Part shown: positions 44,633 through 52,730 of the stretch, in pieces
How the letters are laid out: each line of letters starts with the position of its first letter
How positions within the stretch are numbered: position 1 is the first letter of the stretch
Source of the DNA: QFOX01 sp044237845
Lineage (GTDB): Bacteria > Pseudomonadota > Alphaproteobacteria > Rickettsiales > UBA3002
NCBI GenBank assembly: GCA_044237845.1
Contig: JBIIEL010000013.1
Span: 1 to 56,137 of the forward strand
Direction: 5' to 3'
DNA length: 56,137 nucleotides
The notes under the pieces: model-generated
What the model saw: only the letters and a program-made list of their open reading frames with translations
Told to the model about the DNA's origin: nothing
The model's database searches: none
Made by a program: the position numbers and the translations under genes

Positions 44633-45862
44633 ATGTTCCCCAAAAGCGTCTTACTCATTATTACCGGCTCGGTGGCGTCATATAAATCGCTGGAGCTGAT
44701 TCGTCTGCTGCGTGCGCGCGATGTCACGGTGACAGCGATCCTCACTCGCGGTGGCGCGCAATTTATTACGCCGCTGGCGGTGTCTTCCCTCACCGGCACC
44801 AAAACCTATAGCGATCTTTTCTCGCTGACGGATGAGGTGGAGATGGGGCATATCGAACTTTCGCGTGTGGCGGATATGATTCTGGTTGCCCCGGCGAGTG
44901 CGGACATCCTTGCCAAAATGGCCGCTGGTATTGCGGATGACCTCGCGACCACGGCGCTGCTCGCCACCAACAAACCCGTCGTCGTTGCCCCCGCGATGAA
45001 CCATAAAATGTGGAGCCATGCGGCAACGAAACGCAACGTCGCGCAGATGAAAGCCGATGGTATCCGCGTGATAGAACCCACTGAAGGCGACATGGCTTGC
45101 GGTGAGTATGGCGTTGGCCGGATGGCTGAACCAACGGCCATTGTTGATTTTCTCTCTGGCACACGCAGCGGCGCACTTGCAGGCAAGCACGCTATTGTCA
45201 CCAGCGGTGCAACAATGGAAGCGATCGACCCGGTGCGTTATCTCGGCAACCATTCCTCCGGCAAACAAGGTCATGCCATCGCCGCCGCATTGGCCGCGCA
45301 GGGGGCGCGCGTGACTCTCATCAGTGGCAACAGCGCCGAGGCAAATCCCGCTGGCGTCACCACCCTCCGCGCGACGGATGCGGATGCGATGCTCGCCGCC
45401 GTAACCAAGGCTCTCCCCGCTGATATTTTTGTTGGCGCCGCAGCGGTAGCGGATTGGAAACTCGCCAAACCAGCAACGCAGAAACTGAAAAAGAAAACTG
45501 CCAAGGATAAACTGACGCTCGAACTCACGCCTACCGTGGATGTACTTGCGAGCATTGCAACCCAGAAAAAACGCCCAGCACTGGTGATTGGCTTCGCCGC
45601 AGAAACGGAAAAACTGCTGGAACATGCCCGCGCAAAACGCAAAGCAAAAAACTGCGACTGGATCGTCGCAAACCATGTCGCAAACGGCGCCGTATTCGGG
45701 GCAGATGATAATAAAGTCACCCTCGTCACCGCGCGTGGGGAAGAAGCATGGAAACCCATGAGCAAGCAGGAAGTCGCCCAAAAACTGGTGCAAAAAATTA
45801 CGGAACATTTCGCTTCCACCAAACCCACCGCCACCCGTCTCGTGAAAGGAAAAATCGCATGA
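44633..45862 (+). CDS. coaBC: bifunctional phosphopantothenoylcysteine decarboxylase/synthetase
   Basis: 409-aa fusion for two steps of coenzyme A synthesis. The N-terminal FMN-binding CoaC domain has ITGSVASYKSLELI, the PAMNHKMW motif, and the catalytic-Cys flap MACGEYGVGRMAEP. The C-terminal CoaB domain begins around AIVTSGATMEAIDPVRYLGNHSSGKQG and includes VGAAAVADWKLAKP. It overlaps dut by four bases (ATGA), so the two are coupled. Confidence 0.96.
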   Translation: MFPKSVLLIITGSVASYKSLELIRLLRARDVTVTAILTRGGAQFITPLAVSSLTGTKTYSDLFSLTDEVEMGHIELSRVADMILVAPASADILAKMAAGIADDLATTALLATNKPVVVAPAMNHKMWSHAATKRNVAQMKADGIRVIEPTEGDMACGEYGVGRMAEPTAIVDFLSGTRSGALAGKHAIVTSGATMEAIDPVRYLGNHSSGKQGHAIAAALAAQGARVTLISGNSAEANPAGVTTLRATDADAMLAAVTKALPADIFVGAAAVADWKLAKPATQKLKKKTAKDKLTLELTPTVDVLASIATQKKRPALVIGFAAETEKLLEHARAKRKAKNCDWIVANHVANGAVFGADDNKVTLVTARGEEAWKPMSKQEVAQKLVQKITEHFASTKPTATRLVKGKIA

Positions 45863-46317
45863 GCAACACGGTCACCATCTCCATCACTCGCCTGCCGCAC
45901 GCGGCGGAGCTTGCCTTGCCCGCTTACGCCACCGAACAAAGCGCTGGCATGGATTTACTCGCTGCGGTGAAGGAGAATACCACCCTCGCCCCCGGTGCAC
46001 GGATGCTGGTACCAACCGGCCTCGCGATGGCGCTGCCAGATGGTTATGAGGCACAGATTCGCCCACGTTCTGGCCTCGCGCTCAAGCACGGTATCACGCT
46101 GGTCAACACCCCCGGCACGATCGATGCGGATTATCGCGGCGAAGTGGGCGTCATCATCATCAACCACGGCAGCGAACCATTCACCATCGAGCGCGGCATG
46201 CGCATTGCGCAGATGGTCATCGCCCCTTATACACGCGCGGCATTCAGCGAAGTGATTGAATTGCCCACCTCACAACGTGGCGCGGGCGGCTTCGGCTCTA
46301 CCGGAACGAAAGGCTAA
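45859..46317 (+). CDS. dut: dUTP diphosphatase
   Basis: 152-aa trimeric dUTPase that makes dUMP and keeps uracil out of DNA. Conserved motifs: SAGMDLLAA (1), IRPRSGLALKHGI (2), NTPGTIDADYRGEVGV (3), ERGMRIAQMVI (4) and the C-terminal RGAGGFGSTG (5). ATG 45859 overlaps the coaBC stop. cysK follows after two bp. Confidence 0.97.
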   Translation: MSNTVTISITRLPHAAELALPAYATEQSAGMDLLAAVKENTTLAPGARMLVPTGLAMALPDGYEAQIRPRSGLALKHGITLVNTPGTIDADYRGEVGVIIINHGSEPFTIERGMRIAQMVIAPYTRAAFSEVIELPTSQRGAGGFGSTGTKG

Positions 46318-46319
46318 TC

Positions 46320-47285
46320 ATGTCTGCACTTGATCATCTCGACGCACCGCGCGGCCGTTTATACGACAGCATTCTCGAAACCGTTGGCCACACACCGCTG
46401 GTGAAGCTCAACCGCGTTGCAGAACAAGCGGGAGCACTCGCACATGTCTATGCGAAGCTGGAATTTTTTAACCCGCTTTCCTCCATCAAAGACCGTATTG
46501 CACTGTCGATGATTGAATCCGCCGAGCGTGATGGCACGCTGAAGCCAGGCATGACGCTGGTGGAGCCAACCTCGGGCAACACTGGCATCGGCCTTGCGTT
46601 TGTCGCGGCGGCGAAGGGCTATGCGCTCATCCTCACCATGCCAGATTCGATGTCGATCGAACGGCGGAAGATGCTCGCTTTCCTCGGCGCACAGCTTGAG
46701 TTGACGCCTGCGACTGAGGGCATGCGCGGTGCGATCAAGAAGGCAGAAGAGATCGTCGCCAGCAACCCGAAGGCCATGATGCTGCAACAATTCCAGAATC
46801 CTTCGAACCCCGCCATTCATGTGGCAACAACGGGGCCAGAAATCTGGGCAGATACCGCTGGCAAAGTGGATGTGTTTATCGCCGGTGTCGGCACAGGCGG
46901 CACGGTGAGCGGCGTGGGTCGTTATTTAAAAGCGCAGAACCCGAACATCAAAATTATCGCAGTGGAGCCGGAAGAAAGCCCCGTGCTTTCCGGTGGTGCA
47001 CCGCGACCGCATAAAATTCAAGGCATTGGCGCGGGTTTCGTGCCGGACATTTTCGACCGCAGCGTGATTGATGAAATCATCACCGTGAACAGCGCGGAGT
47101 CTTTCGCCATGGCACGCGAAGTGGCGAAGCTCGACGGTATTCCGGCAGGCATGTCCTCCGGCTCGAACATCGCCGCTGCATTCAAAGTCGCGAAGCGGCC
47201 CGAGATGAAGGGGAAGCTGATCGTGACTATCTGCGCGTCGTCGGCGGAGCGCTACATCTCCACCGCGTTATTTGCGGATGCTTAG
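46320..47285 (+). CDS. cysK: cysteine synthase A (O-acetylserine sulfhydrylase)
   Basis: 321-aa PLP enzyme making cysteine from O-acetylserine and sulfide. The PLP lysine is in NPLSSIKDRIA; PTSGNTGIGLAFVAA and GTGGTVSGVGRYLK bind the cofactor phosphate; IQGIGAGFVP and MSSGSNIAAA are typical of CysK. It starts two bp after dut and overlaps the ThiF/MoeB-like gene by eight bp. Confidence 0.96.
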   Translation: MSALDHLDAPRGRLYDSILETVGHTPLVKLNRVAEQAGALAHVYAKLEFFNPLSSIKDRIALSMIESAERDGTLKPGMTLVEPTSGNTGIGLAFVAAAKGYALILTMPDSMSIERRKMLAFLGAQLELTPATEGMRGAIKKAEEIVASNPKAMMLQQFQNPSNPAIHVATTGPEIWADTAGKVDVFIAGVGTGGTVSGVGRYLKAQNPNIKIIAVEPEESPVLSGGAPRPHKIQGIGAGFVPDIFDRSVIDEIITVNSAESFAMAREVAKLDGIPAGMSSGSNIAAAFKVAKRPEMKGKLIVTICASSAERYISTALFADA

Positions 47286-48051
47286 CTTCGAGCAGCAACG
47301 ACGCTATGCTCGCCAAACCATGCTGAGTGAGGTTGGTGAGGCCGGGCAGCAAACCTTACTCAACACGCGCGTACTTATTATCGGCGCGGGCGGGCTTGGC
47401 TCCGCACTGATCAGTTACCTTGCGGCGGCTGGCGTTGGCCATCTCGGCATCGTCGACCATGACCGCGTTGAGCTCTCTAACCTCGCGCGGCAGATTCTGC
47501 ATGAAACGGCGGATATCGGCCGCCTCAAAGTGGAGAGCGCAGCGGATCGCATCGCGGAGATTAACCCGGATGTGAAGGTCACCACGTACCCCTACGCCCT
47601 CACAGAGCAGAACGCGAAAGAGCTCATCACGCAGTATGATATCGTTGCGGATGGCTGCGATAATTTCGCTTCGCGCTTTGCAGTGAATGCAGCCTGCGTT
47701 GCGCTCACTGTGAAGCTCGTTAGCGCCTCGATTGCTGGGTTTCAGGGGCAGCTCACCACTATCGCGCTGGGCTCCGCGTGCTACCAATGCCTCGTGCACC
47801 CAGATGCACCGGAAGCCAGTACCTGCCGTGAATCCGGCGTGATTGGCCCCCTCGCCGGTATTGTCGGTAGCATGCAGGCGCTCGAAGTCATCCGCCTCGC
47901 CCTCGGCAAGCCTGCACTGGTCGGCAAGCTTGCGTTGTTTGACGGAACCACACACGAGCAACGCATTGTCACTCTGACACGCGATATAAATTGCAGCGTT
48001 TGTGGCGATTCATCCCCAGCATCAGCTTTCACTGGCACAGCAAAAAATTAA
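47278..48051 (+). CDS. ThiF/MoeB/HesA-family adenylyltransferase
   Basis: 257-aa E1-like enzyme that adenylates the C-terminus of a ubiquitin-fold sulfur carrier (MoaD, ThiS or similar). ATP motif IIGAGGLGSALISYLAAAGV, the Asp of VADGCDNFASRFAVN, an active-site Cys candidate in ASTCRESGVIGPL, and zinc pairs CYQC and CSVC. No rhodanese domain is attached. Its place behind cysK (eight-bp overlap) fits sulfur metabolism; which carrier it serves is unknown. ATG 47278 is preferred to TTG 47272. Confidence 0.92.
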   Translation: MLSFEQQRRYARQTMLSEVGEAGQQTLLNTRVLIIGAGGLGSALISYLAAAGVGHLGIVDHDRVELSNLARQILHETADIGRLKVESAADRIAEINPDVKVTTYPYALTEQNAKELITQYDIVADGCDNFASRFAVNAACVALTVKLVSASIAGFQGQLTTIALGSACYQCLVHPDAPEASTCRESGVIGPLAGIVGSMQALEVIRLALGKPALVGKLALFDGTTHEQRIVTLTRDINCSVCGDSSPASAFTGTAKN

Positions 48052-48067
48052 GACTATGTTAAGCGCT

Positions 48068-48574
48068 ATGAAGATTATTCCACACATCCTTGCATTGCTG
48101 ATTGGGCTCGCGGCGTTACGGTCGCTCGCGGCTGAGGATCAGTCGATTCTGAATCCCTCAGGACTCCCGATTCCACGCTTTGTGTCACTGAAGTCTGACG
48201 AAATCAACGTGCGTGTGGGGCCAGGCAAACGCTACCCCATCCGCTGGACATACCGTCGCAAATTACTGCCCGTACAAATCATCGAAGAATTCGCACATTG
48301 GCGTAAAATTCAAGATTACGAAGGCGCAACCGGTTGGGTACAAAAAAGCTTTGTCGACGGCAAACGCACCGTGATTATCATCGATAAACCCCAAACACTC
48401 TACCGCGAGGCGGATGCCACCTCCAAACCAGTCATGCGCGTGGATCCCCTGGTCATCGGCCATCTCAAGCAATGCAAGCCAGACTGGTGTGAAGTCGAGA
48501 TTCAGGAAAAGAAGGCGTGGATTCGCAAAAGCGATATCTGGGGCGTCACCCGTGAAGAAGTCTTCGACAAATAA
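48068..48574 (+). CDS. secreted bacterial SH3-domain protein
   Basis: 168 aa with a signal peptide (MKIIPHILALLIGLAALRSLAAE). The mature part has the alphaproteobacterial SH3 form: PRFVSLKSDEINVRVGPGKRYPIRWTY..LLPVQIIEEFAHWRKIQDYEGATGWVQKS split here by two dots for residues omitted, then a second SH3-like repeat (TLYREADATSKPVMRVDP, CEVEIQEKKAWIRKSDIWGV). Such proteins are thought to bind the cell wall. ATG 48068 is chosen for the signal peptide; ATG 48056 is possible. Confidence 0.87.
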   Translation: MKIIPHILALLIGLAALRSLAAEDQSILNPSGLPIPRFVSLKSDEINVRVGPGKRYPIRWTYRRKLLPVQIIEEFAHWRKIQDYEGATGWVQKSFVDGKRTVIIIDKPQTLYREADATSKPVMRVDPLVIGHLKQCKPDWCEVEIQEKKAWIRKSDIWGVTREEVFDK

Positions 48575-48622
48575 TCACGACAACTGCCTGATTAATTACC
48601 CTATACTATCTCCTAACTACAC

Positions 48623-49483
48623 TTAGTAAGAGGCTTGATATTTTCCGGTGAGGCTTTGCTCTGGCATACGGTAGATGGCATGACCAAACTCTACCAGCGA
48701 CAACCCCAGATCCGCCACCGGAAGTGACTCCGTTGCCCCCAACATCAGCACTCCGCCGGGCGCCAGATGCCTTACAAGGCTGCGCAGCACATCGCGCTTG
48801 GTGTCGGCGTCAAAATAAATCAGAACATTGCGGCATAAAATCAGGTCGAAGGCGCCGGGCGTAATGAAATCGTCGAGCAAATTATGCGTTTTGAACGAGA
48901 CCATCTGTTTCAGCGCGTCGCTGACCTGCCAGTTGCCGCTGGGGCGGCGGGTAAAATAGCGGGAAACCAGTGCGGGTGGCATGCCGCGCTGCACTTCAAA
49001 CTCCGAATACGTTCCCTGACGTGCCTTTTCGATACTTTGCGACGACACATCGGTCGCCAGAATCTCATAGCTCCACCCCGAGCGACGTGCGTCCTCTTCC
49101 AGAAGGGTCATGCCCAGAGAATAAGCCTCCTGACCGGTGGAAGCCGCCGCACTCCAGAATCGTAGCCGGCGAGGCGACTGCGCACAAAGCAGTGGCAGAA
49201 TCCGCTGGCGTATTTCTTCAAATGGTTTGCCATCGCGAAAAAAAGAGGTCTCATTCACCGTCATCGCTTCAGCGATATCCTGAATCAGCTCCGTCTGACG
49301 AAACCGGCGCAGCGATGCCACCATGGCCTCCATGCTGCCGAACCGATGTTTTGCCATCACAGATTCGAGGCGAGAATACAGTAGGTATTCTTTGTCCGAA
49401 GAGAGCGAGAGGCCAATCTGCTTTTTTAATAAATCACGCAAAAACGCGAAATCGTCGGGGTGAATCGCAGGATGCTGCTGCAT
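48623..49483 (-). CDS. cheR: CheR-type protein-glutamate methyltransferase
   Basis: 286 aa. The N-terminal helical CheR domain (DDFAFLRDLLKKQIGLSLSSDKEYLLYSRL) is followed by MTVNETSFFRDGKPFEEI and a SAM-binding domain with FWSAAASTGQEAYSLGMTL, EILATDVSSQSIEKARQGTYSEFEVQRGM and LILCRNVLIYFD. It methylates glutamates on chemoreceptors. No other che gene is in the window, so it may serve a remote chemotaxis cluster or a two-component pathway. It is the last core gene before the integrase element. Confidence 0.94.
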   Translation of the reverse strand: MQQHPAIHPDDFAFLRDLLKKQIGLSLSSDKEYLLYSRLESVMAKHRFGSMEAMVASLRRFRQTELIQDIAEAMTVNETSFFRDGKPFEEIRQRILPLLCAQSPRRLRFWSAAASTGQEAYSLGMTLLEEDARRSGWSYEILATDVSSQSIEKARQGTYSEFEVQRGMPPALVSRYFTRRPSGNWQVSDALKQMVSFKTHNLLDDFITPGAFDLILCRNVLIYFDADTKRDVLRSLVRHLAPGGVLMLGATESLPVADLGLSLVEFGHAIYRMPEQSLTGKYQASY

Positions 49484-49621
49484 GTATGGCTCAAACGTTC
49501 AGCCCCACGGAATAGTGATACCGCTCTTCTTTGTAGCACAACCATTGGCTGTTAGCAATAGCGGCTGGCACACATCCTAGTAGCATTCAAGGAACGGCGC
49601 CTTGACCTTAGTCAACAGCAC

Positions 49622-49846
49622 TTAACGCTTGGAGGCCAGCACCTTAAGTTCCCCAATCACCTGCGACATTTCTTTGCTGCCCTGACGCAACCCTAAGGCG
49701 AGAATCATCCGCAATACTTCGAGATGTTTGGTAATAATCAGGCTGTGATTTTTGCTTTCGGTATTCAACCGGCTGCGGCAGAAGAGATGCAGCATGTAAG
49801 CAACCTCTGCCGCGACTTTATAGCCAAATGTACCAGCGCGGGACAT
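49622..49846 (-). CDS. small helical protein of the integrase element
   Basis: 74 aa (MSRAGTFGYKVAAEVAYML to GELKVLASKR), predicted all-helical and basic. ATG 49846 follows GAGGGG by seven bp, which favours it over the ATG at 49948. It overlaps the upstream 128-aa gene by 29 bp. The C-terminal stretch HLEVLRMILALGLRQGS faintly recalls the four-helix bAvd accessory proteins of diversity-generating retroelements, but no reverse transcriptase or variable repeat is present. No function assigned. Confidence 0.55.
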   Translation of the reverse strand: MSRAGTFGYKVAAEVAYMLHLFCRSRLNTESKNHSLIITKHLEVLRMILALGLRQGSKEMSQVIGELKVLASKR

Positions 49847-50204
49847 CAGCACACCCCTCTCGCTGCATGATACGATAAATGTCCTTAGCAATGTTGTATT
49901 CCTCAACAATATCGGCCTCCGGCTTCCCCGCACCACGAGTATATCCAAAAGCGCTAGAAATGGCCCGTTGTCGCTTTTCCATGACTTTGTCAGGCGTAAG
50001 TGTCGCAGGGTCTATTTTTGCGTGCTTGGCAGCAAGCTTTTCAACACTGGCTATGAAGTATGCGCAAAGTTCGCTTGGTGGCATTTTCCCGGCCCTCAAG
50101 CAGTCGGCAATCTGCGACAAAGCCGAAAGCCTGCCGCCTGCTGGGTCATGGCCCGGCAGGTCGCAAAGACCAAGATTTAGTTCTTCGATGTTGAAGTCTT
50201 CCAT
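49818..50204 (-). CDS. hypothetical protein of the integrase element
   Basis: 128 aa, soluble, not recognised. N-terminus MEDFNIEELNLGLCDLPGHD, a helical part with SALSQIADCLRAGKMPPSELCAYFI split by usual residues, then DKVMEKRQRAISSAFGYTRG. Nine bp downstream of the integrase stop and overlapping the 74-aa gene, so it is carried by the element. Proteins of this size often accompany P4-type integrases as cargo. Confidence 0.65.
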   Translation of the reverse strand: MEDFNIEELNLGLCDLPGHDPAGGRLSALSQIADCLRAGKMPPSELCAYFIASVEKLAAKHAKIDPATLTPDKVMEKRQRAISSAFGYTRGAGKPEADIVEEYNIAKDIYRIMQREGCADVPRWYIWL

Positions 50205-50213
50205 GATTTACGC

Positions 50214-51443
50214 CTACGCTTTTTGTTTGAAGTCGGCATGGATAACCTCGCCGCCAGTGGTGATTCTGTCAATATGGTCCGCCCAATCTTGCATCATCAC
50301 TCGGCGCTGGCCAAGAAATTTAGCCCGGTCATAGGCTTCACCAAGTGGGCCAGATGCCTTGTGTGCAAGCTGCGCCTCGATAATGTCAGGCTGGTAGTCC
50401 AGCTCTTCACGTATGGTCGTTCTCGCTAATGCACGAAAGCCATGGGCAGTCATGCGATCACGAAAACCAAGGCGCTTGAGCGCACCAAGCACCGTGCCAT
50501 CACTCATGGCGTGCCGGTGCCCCCGCTGGCTTGGAAACACCCACGGGCTTTGTAGTAACCCGCATTCAACTTGCTGGTCCTTTAGCACGGCGATGGCCTG
50601 TTTTGACAAAGGAACAATGTGCGGGCGGCGCATCTTCATGCGCTCCGCCGGTATACGCCACTCTGCCTTGTCGAAGTCGATTTCTTCCCAACGTGCTTGG
50701 CGCAATTCTCCGGGGCGAACGAAGGTTAAGAGTGAAAGCAACAGCGCGTTGCGCGTACGGACCATGAGCCGCGCATCATTACGATGGATTGCCCTCACCA
50801 GTTCTCGCACGCCATCCGACTCGATAGCAGCAAAGTGTCTGGTTTTCCGTGTTTTGAGTGCTCCTTGTAGGCTAGGTGCAGGATTATGCTCGCAGCGGCG
50901 AATTTGGTTGCCATAGCGGAAGACCTGCCCGCATACCTGCCTAGCACGGCTTACCGTGTCGAGAGCGCCCCGCTTTTCGATTTTCTTAAGTGCGTCGAGG
51001 AGATCGGGAGCCTTGATGTCAGCAATCGGCAACAAGCCGATTGCTGGAAAAACATCGGTCTCCAGTAAGTGCAAAAGGTACTGGCCATGGCCTTCCGACC
51101 ACTTACCCTTGTTTACCTCATGCCATTCGAGAGCAGTCGCCTTGAAGGTATTGCGTGCGTTGAGTGCTGCCTTCCGCTTTTCATCTTTTTTTAGGGCCAT
51201 TGGGTCTTGCCCTTGGCGAAGTAGCTTTTTGGCATTATCACGCTGCTCACGGGCTTCCAGAAGGCTCGTGACAGGATAAGAGCCAAACGAGAGAACTTTT
51301 TCTACCCCCAAATACTTGTACTTCATCTGCCACAGTTTCGAACCGTTTGGCATGATGCGCAGGTACAAACCGCCCCCATCGCTAAACTTGTACTGCTTGG
51401 CGGCGGGTTTGGCATTCTGGCAGGCGAGATTGGTCAGTTTCAT
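50214..51443 (-). CDS. P4-type tyrosine recombinase (integrase)
   Basis: 409 aa. The N-terminal DUF4102 arm-binding domain has KLTNLACQNAKPAAKQYKFSDGGGLYLRI in family form, then a SAM-like core-binding domain (about 100-190) and the catalytic domain with Arg243 (FVRPGELRQARW), His334 and Arg337 (HGFR), His361 (LAHK) and nucleophile Tyr371 (GEAYDRAKF). All catalytic residues are present, so it should be active. It lies 170 bp from the tRNA-Phe 3' end with the usual orientation of tRNA-targeting islands. Iterated TACCCC motifs precede it. Confidence 0.95.
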   Translation of the reverse strand: MKLTNLACQNAKPAAKQYKFSDGGGLYLRIMPNGSKLWQMKYKYLGVEKVLSFGSYPVTSLLEAREQRDNAKKLLRQGQDPMALKKDEKRKAALNARNTFKATALEWHEVNKGKWSEGHGQYLLHLLETDVFPAIGLLPIADIKAPDLLDALKKIEKRGALDTVSRARQVCGQVFRYGNQIRRCEHNPAPSLQGALKTRKTRHFAAIESDGVRELVRAIHRNDARLMVRTRNALLLSLLTFVRPGELRQARWEEIDFDKAEWRIPAERMKMRRPHIVPLSKQAIAVLKDQQVECGLLQSPWVFPSQRGHRHAMSDGTVLGALKRLGFRDRMTAHGFRALARTTIREELDYQPDIIEAQLAHKASGPLGEAYDRAKFLGQRRVMMQDWADHIDRITTGGEVIHADFKQKA

Positions 51444-51449
51444 AGTCTT

Positions 51450-51487
51450 TACCCCTTACTAGCGGGCGTTACCCCTTCGGATACCCC
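51450..51487. repeat. iterated TACCCC motifs upstream of the integrase
   Basis: TACCCCTT at 51450-51457 and 51470-51477 and TACCCC at 51482-51487 are direct copies within 38 bp, just before the integrase start. Such short iterons near an integrase are candidate arm-type binding sites or a repressor operator. Confidence 0.4.
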
Positions 51488-51613
51488 CTGATTGAACGAA
51501 TGTGTGCGAACGAAGGGAGTTATCTACGAACAGTCCAGCAAAAGGATATGCCGCTAATTCCCTAGGAATATCGAACACGTCTGAACATCAGCGACTAAAA
51601 ACATATAGGGAAA

Positions 51614-51689
51614 TGGTGGCCAGGGACGGAATCGAACCGCCGACACGGGGATTTTCAATCCCCTGCTCTACCGACTGAGCTACCTGGCC
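51614..51689 (-). tRNA. tRNA-Phe (GAA)
   Basis: 76 nt on the minus strand including an encoded CCA. The acceptor stem is GGCCAGG/CCTGGCC, discriminator A; the D arm reads AGCTCAGTCGGTAGAGC; the anticodon arm GGGGA-TTGAAAA-TCCCC gives anticodon GAA; the T arm contains GGTTCGATTCC. All stems pair. It is the attachment-site neighbour of the integrase. Confidence 0.97.
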
Positions 51690-51709
51690 ACGCTATTACG
51701 GTGGGCAGT

Positions 51710-51738
51710 GCTATAGCCAAAGGCTCACCGCATGGCAA
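51710..51738 (-). promoter_or_regulatory. tRNA-Phe promoter
   Basis: On the minus strand: TTGCCA (51738-51733), 17-bp spacer, TATAGC (51715-51710), 20 bp before the mature tRNA 5' end. Confidence 0.5.
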
Positions 51739-51769
51739 GCATCCGTTTCAACTATCGTAAAAACGAGTA

Positions 51770-51961
51770 TTACTGTGGCTTTTCTGACGATTCATCGAAC
51801 AGCGCGCTGAGGCTTTCTTCGTCGATATCGTCAAGCTCTACCGCGGGAACGCTATAGCCGCCGGTGAACCAGCGGTTCAGATCCACCTCGCGGCAACGGG
51901 CGGAGCAAAAGGGCTTTGCCTCGGGCGTGGTGGGCTTGGAACAGACCGGGCACAGACTCAT
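51770..51961 (-). CDS. yacG: DNA gyrase inhibitor YacG (zinc-binding)
   Basis: 63-aa zinc protein MSLCPVCSKPTTPEAKPFCS, with ligands Cys4, Cys7, Cys19 and Cys23, then VDLNRWFTGGYSVPA and an acidic tail. YacG binds GyrB and blocks DNA binding in E. coli. ATG 51961 overlaps the trhO stop by four bases (ATGA); the longer in-frame ATG 52033 would extend into trhO and is rejected. Confidence 0.93.
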   Translation of the reverse strand: MSLCPVCSKPTTPEAKPFCSARCREVDLNRWFTGGYSVPAVELDDIDEESLSALFDESSEKPQ

Positions 51962-52698
51962 GCGGCGATCAGCTCTGCTGCAACAGGAACAAGGCCATGC
52001 CCTACTGTCACCCGCTCGTCGAACACGAAACACCCGCCGCGCCAGAGTGAATCCGCTTCCGGGATCTGCTCCAGATAGGCGAGAATTCCACCTTTCAGGT
52101 GATAGACTTCCTTAAATCCCTGCGCGACGAGATAGGCCGAATATTTTTCACAGCGTATGCCGCCGGTGCAATACATCGCAATGCGCGTATTCGCCTTCGC
52201 GGCGAGATGTTCATCTGTAAACGCTACCATTTGCTTGAAATTGCGCGTGCCGGGATTCACCGCACCCTCAAAATGCCCGAGCTCGTATTCATATTGGTTG
52301 CGTGTGTCGATGGTGATCACATCCTGCGCGGCAATCAGTGCGTTCCAGTCCGCAGGCGCGATATGCACACCCACACATTGCGACGGGTTCGCCTCCGCAC
52401 CGAGGGAAATCAGCTCCCGCTTCACTTTCACCTTTGTACGTTTGAATGGCTGTGCGCCAAAATAGCTCTCGCGTTTCATCTCCGTAGAAATTCCCAGTTG
52501 CTTGGTGAGGTGTGCAATCAGCAGATTCACCTGCTCTGCCGCGCCTGAGATAGTGGCATTCACACCCTCACGCGCGAGGGTGATGGTGCCGCGAATGCCC
52601 AGTTCCTGCATGCGGGCGAGCAGCGACGGCTTTACGGCCCCAGGGTCGGCCAGTGGCGTAAAACTATAAAACGTGGTGATGGTAACAGGTTCGCTCAT
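51958..52698 (-). CDS. trhO: tRNA uridine(34) hydroxylase (rhodanese-like, YceA)
   Basis: 246 aa. The N-terminal ferredoxin-like domain has ITTFYSFTPLADP and LAREGVNATISG. The rhodanese domain includes VITIDTRNQYEYELGHF and the active loop MYCTGGIRCEKYSAYL (Cys177, Cys183). It forms 5-hydroxyuridine at tRNA position 34. Overlaps yacG by ATGA and lies 32 bp after the M48 protease gene. Confidence 0.94.
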   Translation of the reverse strand: MSEPVTITTFYSFTPLADPGAVKPSLLARMQELGIRGTITLAREGVNATISGAAEQVNLLIAHLTKQLGISTEMKRESYFGAQPFKRTKVKVKRELISLGAEANPSQCVGVHIAPADWNALIAAQDVITIDTRNQYEYELGHFEGAVNPGTRNFKQMVAFTDEHLAAKANTRIAMYCTGGIRCEKYSAYLVAQGFKEVYHLKGGILAYLEQIPEADSLWRGGCFVFDERVTVGHGLVPVAAELIAA

Positions 52699-52730
52699 GC
52701 GGCTGCCATAGCGGATTTTGGTGGAAATGT

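Larger units (their letters stand above)
49622..51613. mobile_element. small integrase-bearing element next to tRNA-Phe
   Basis: Integrase (50214-51443), two small genes (49622-49846 and 49818-50204) and a repeat-bearing region lie between cheR and the 3' end of tRNA-Phe, the usual target of this integrase class. I could not find a copy of the tRNA 3' end on the left side, so the left border is a guess and the element may be a remnant. Confidence 0.45.

Noticed and set aside
49484..49621. Left attachment site of the integrase element
   Set aside because: I looked for a repeat of the tRNA-Phe 3' end; the only similar word (GGAGGCCAGCACC near 49630) is too diverged to claim.
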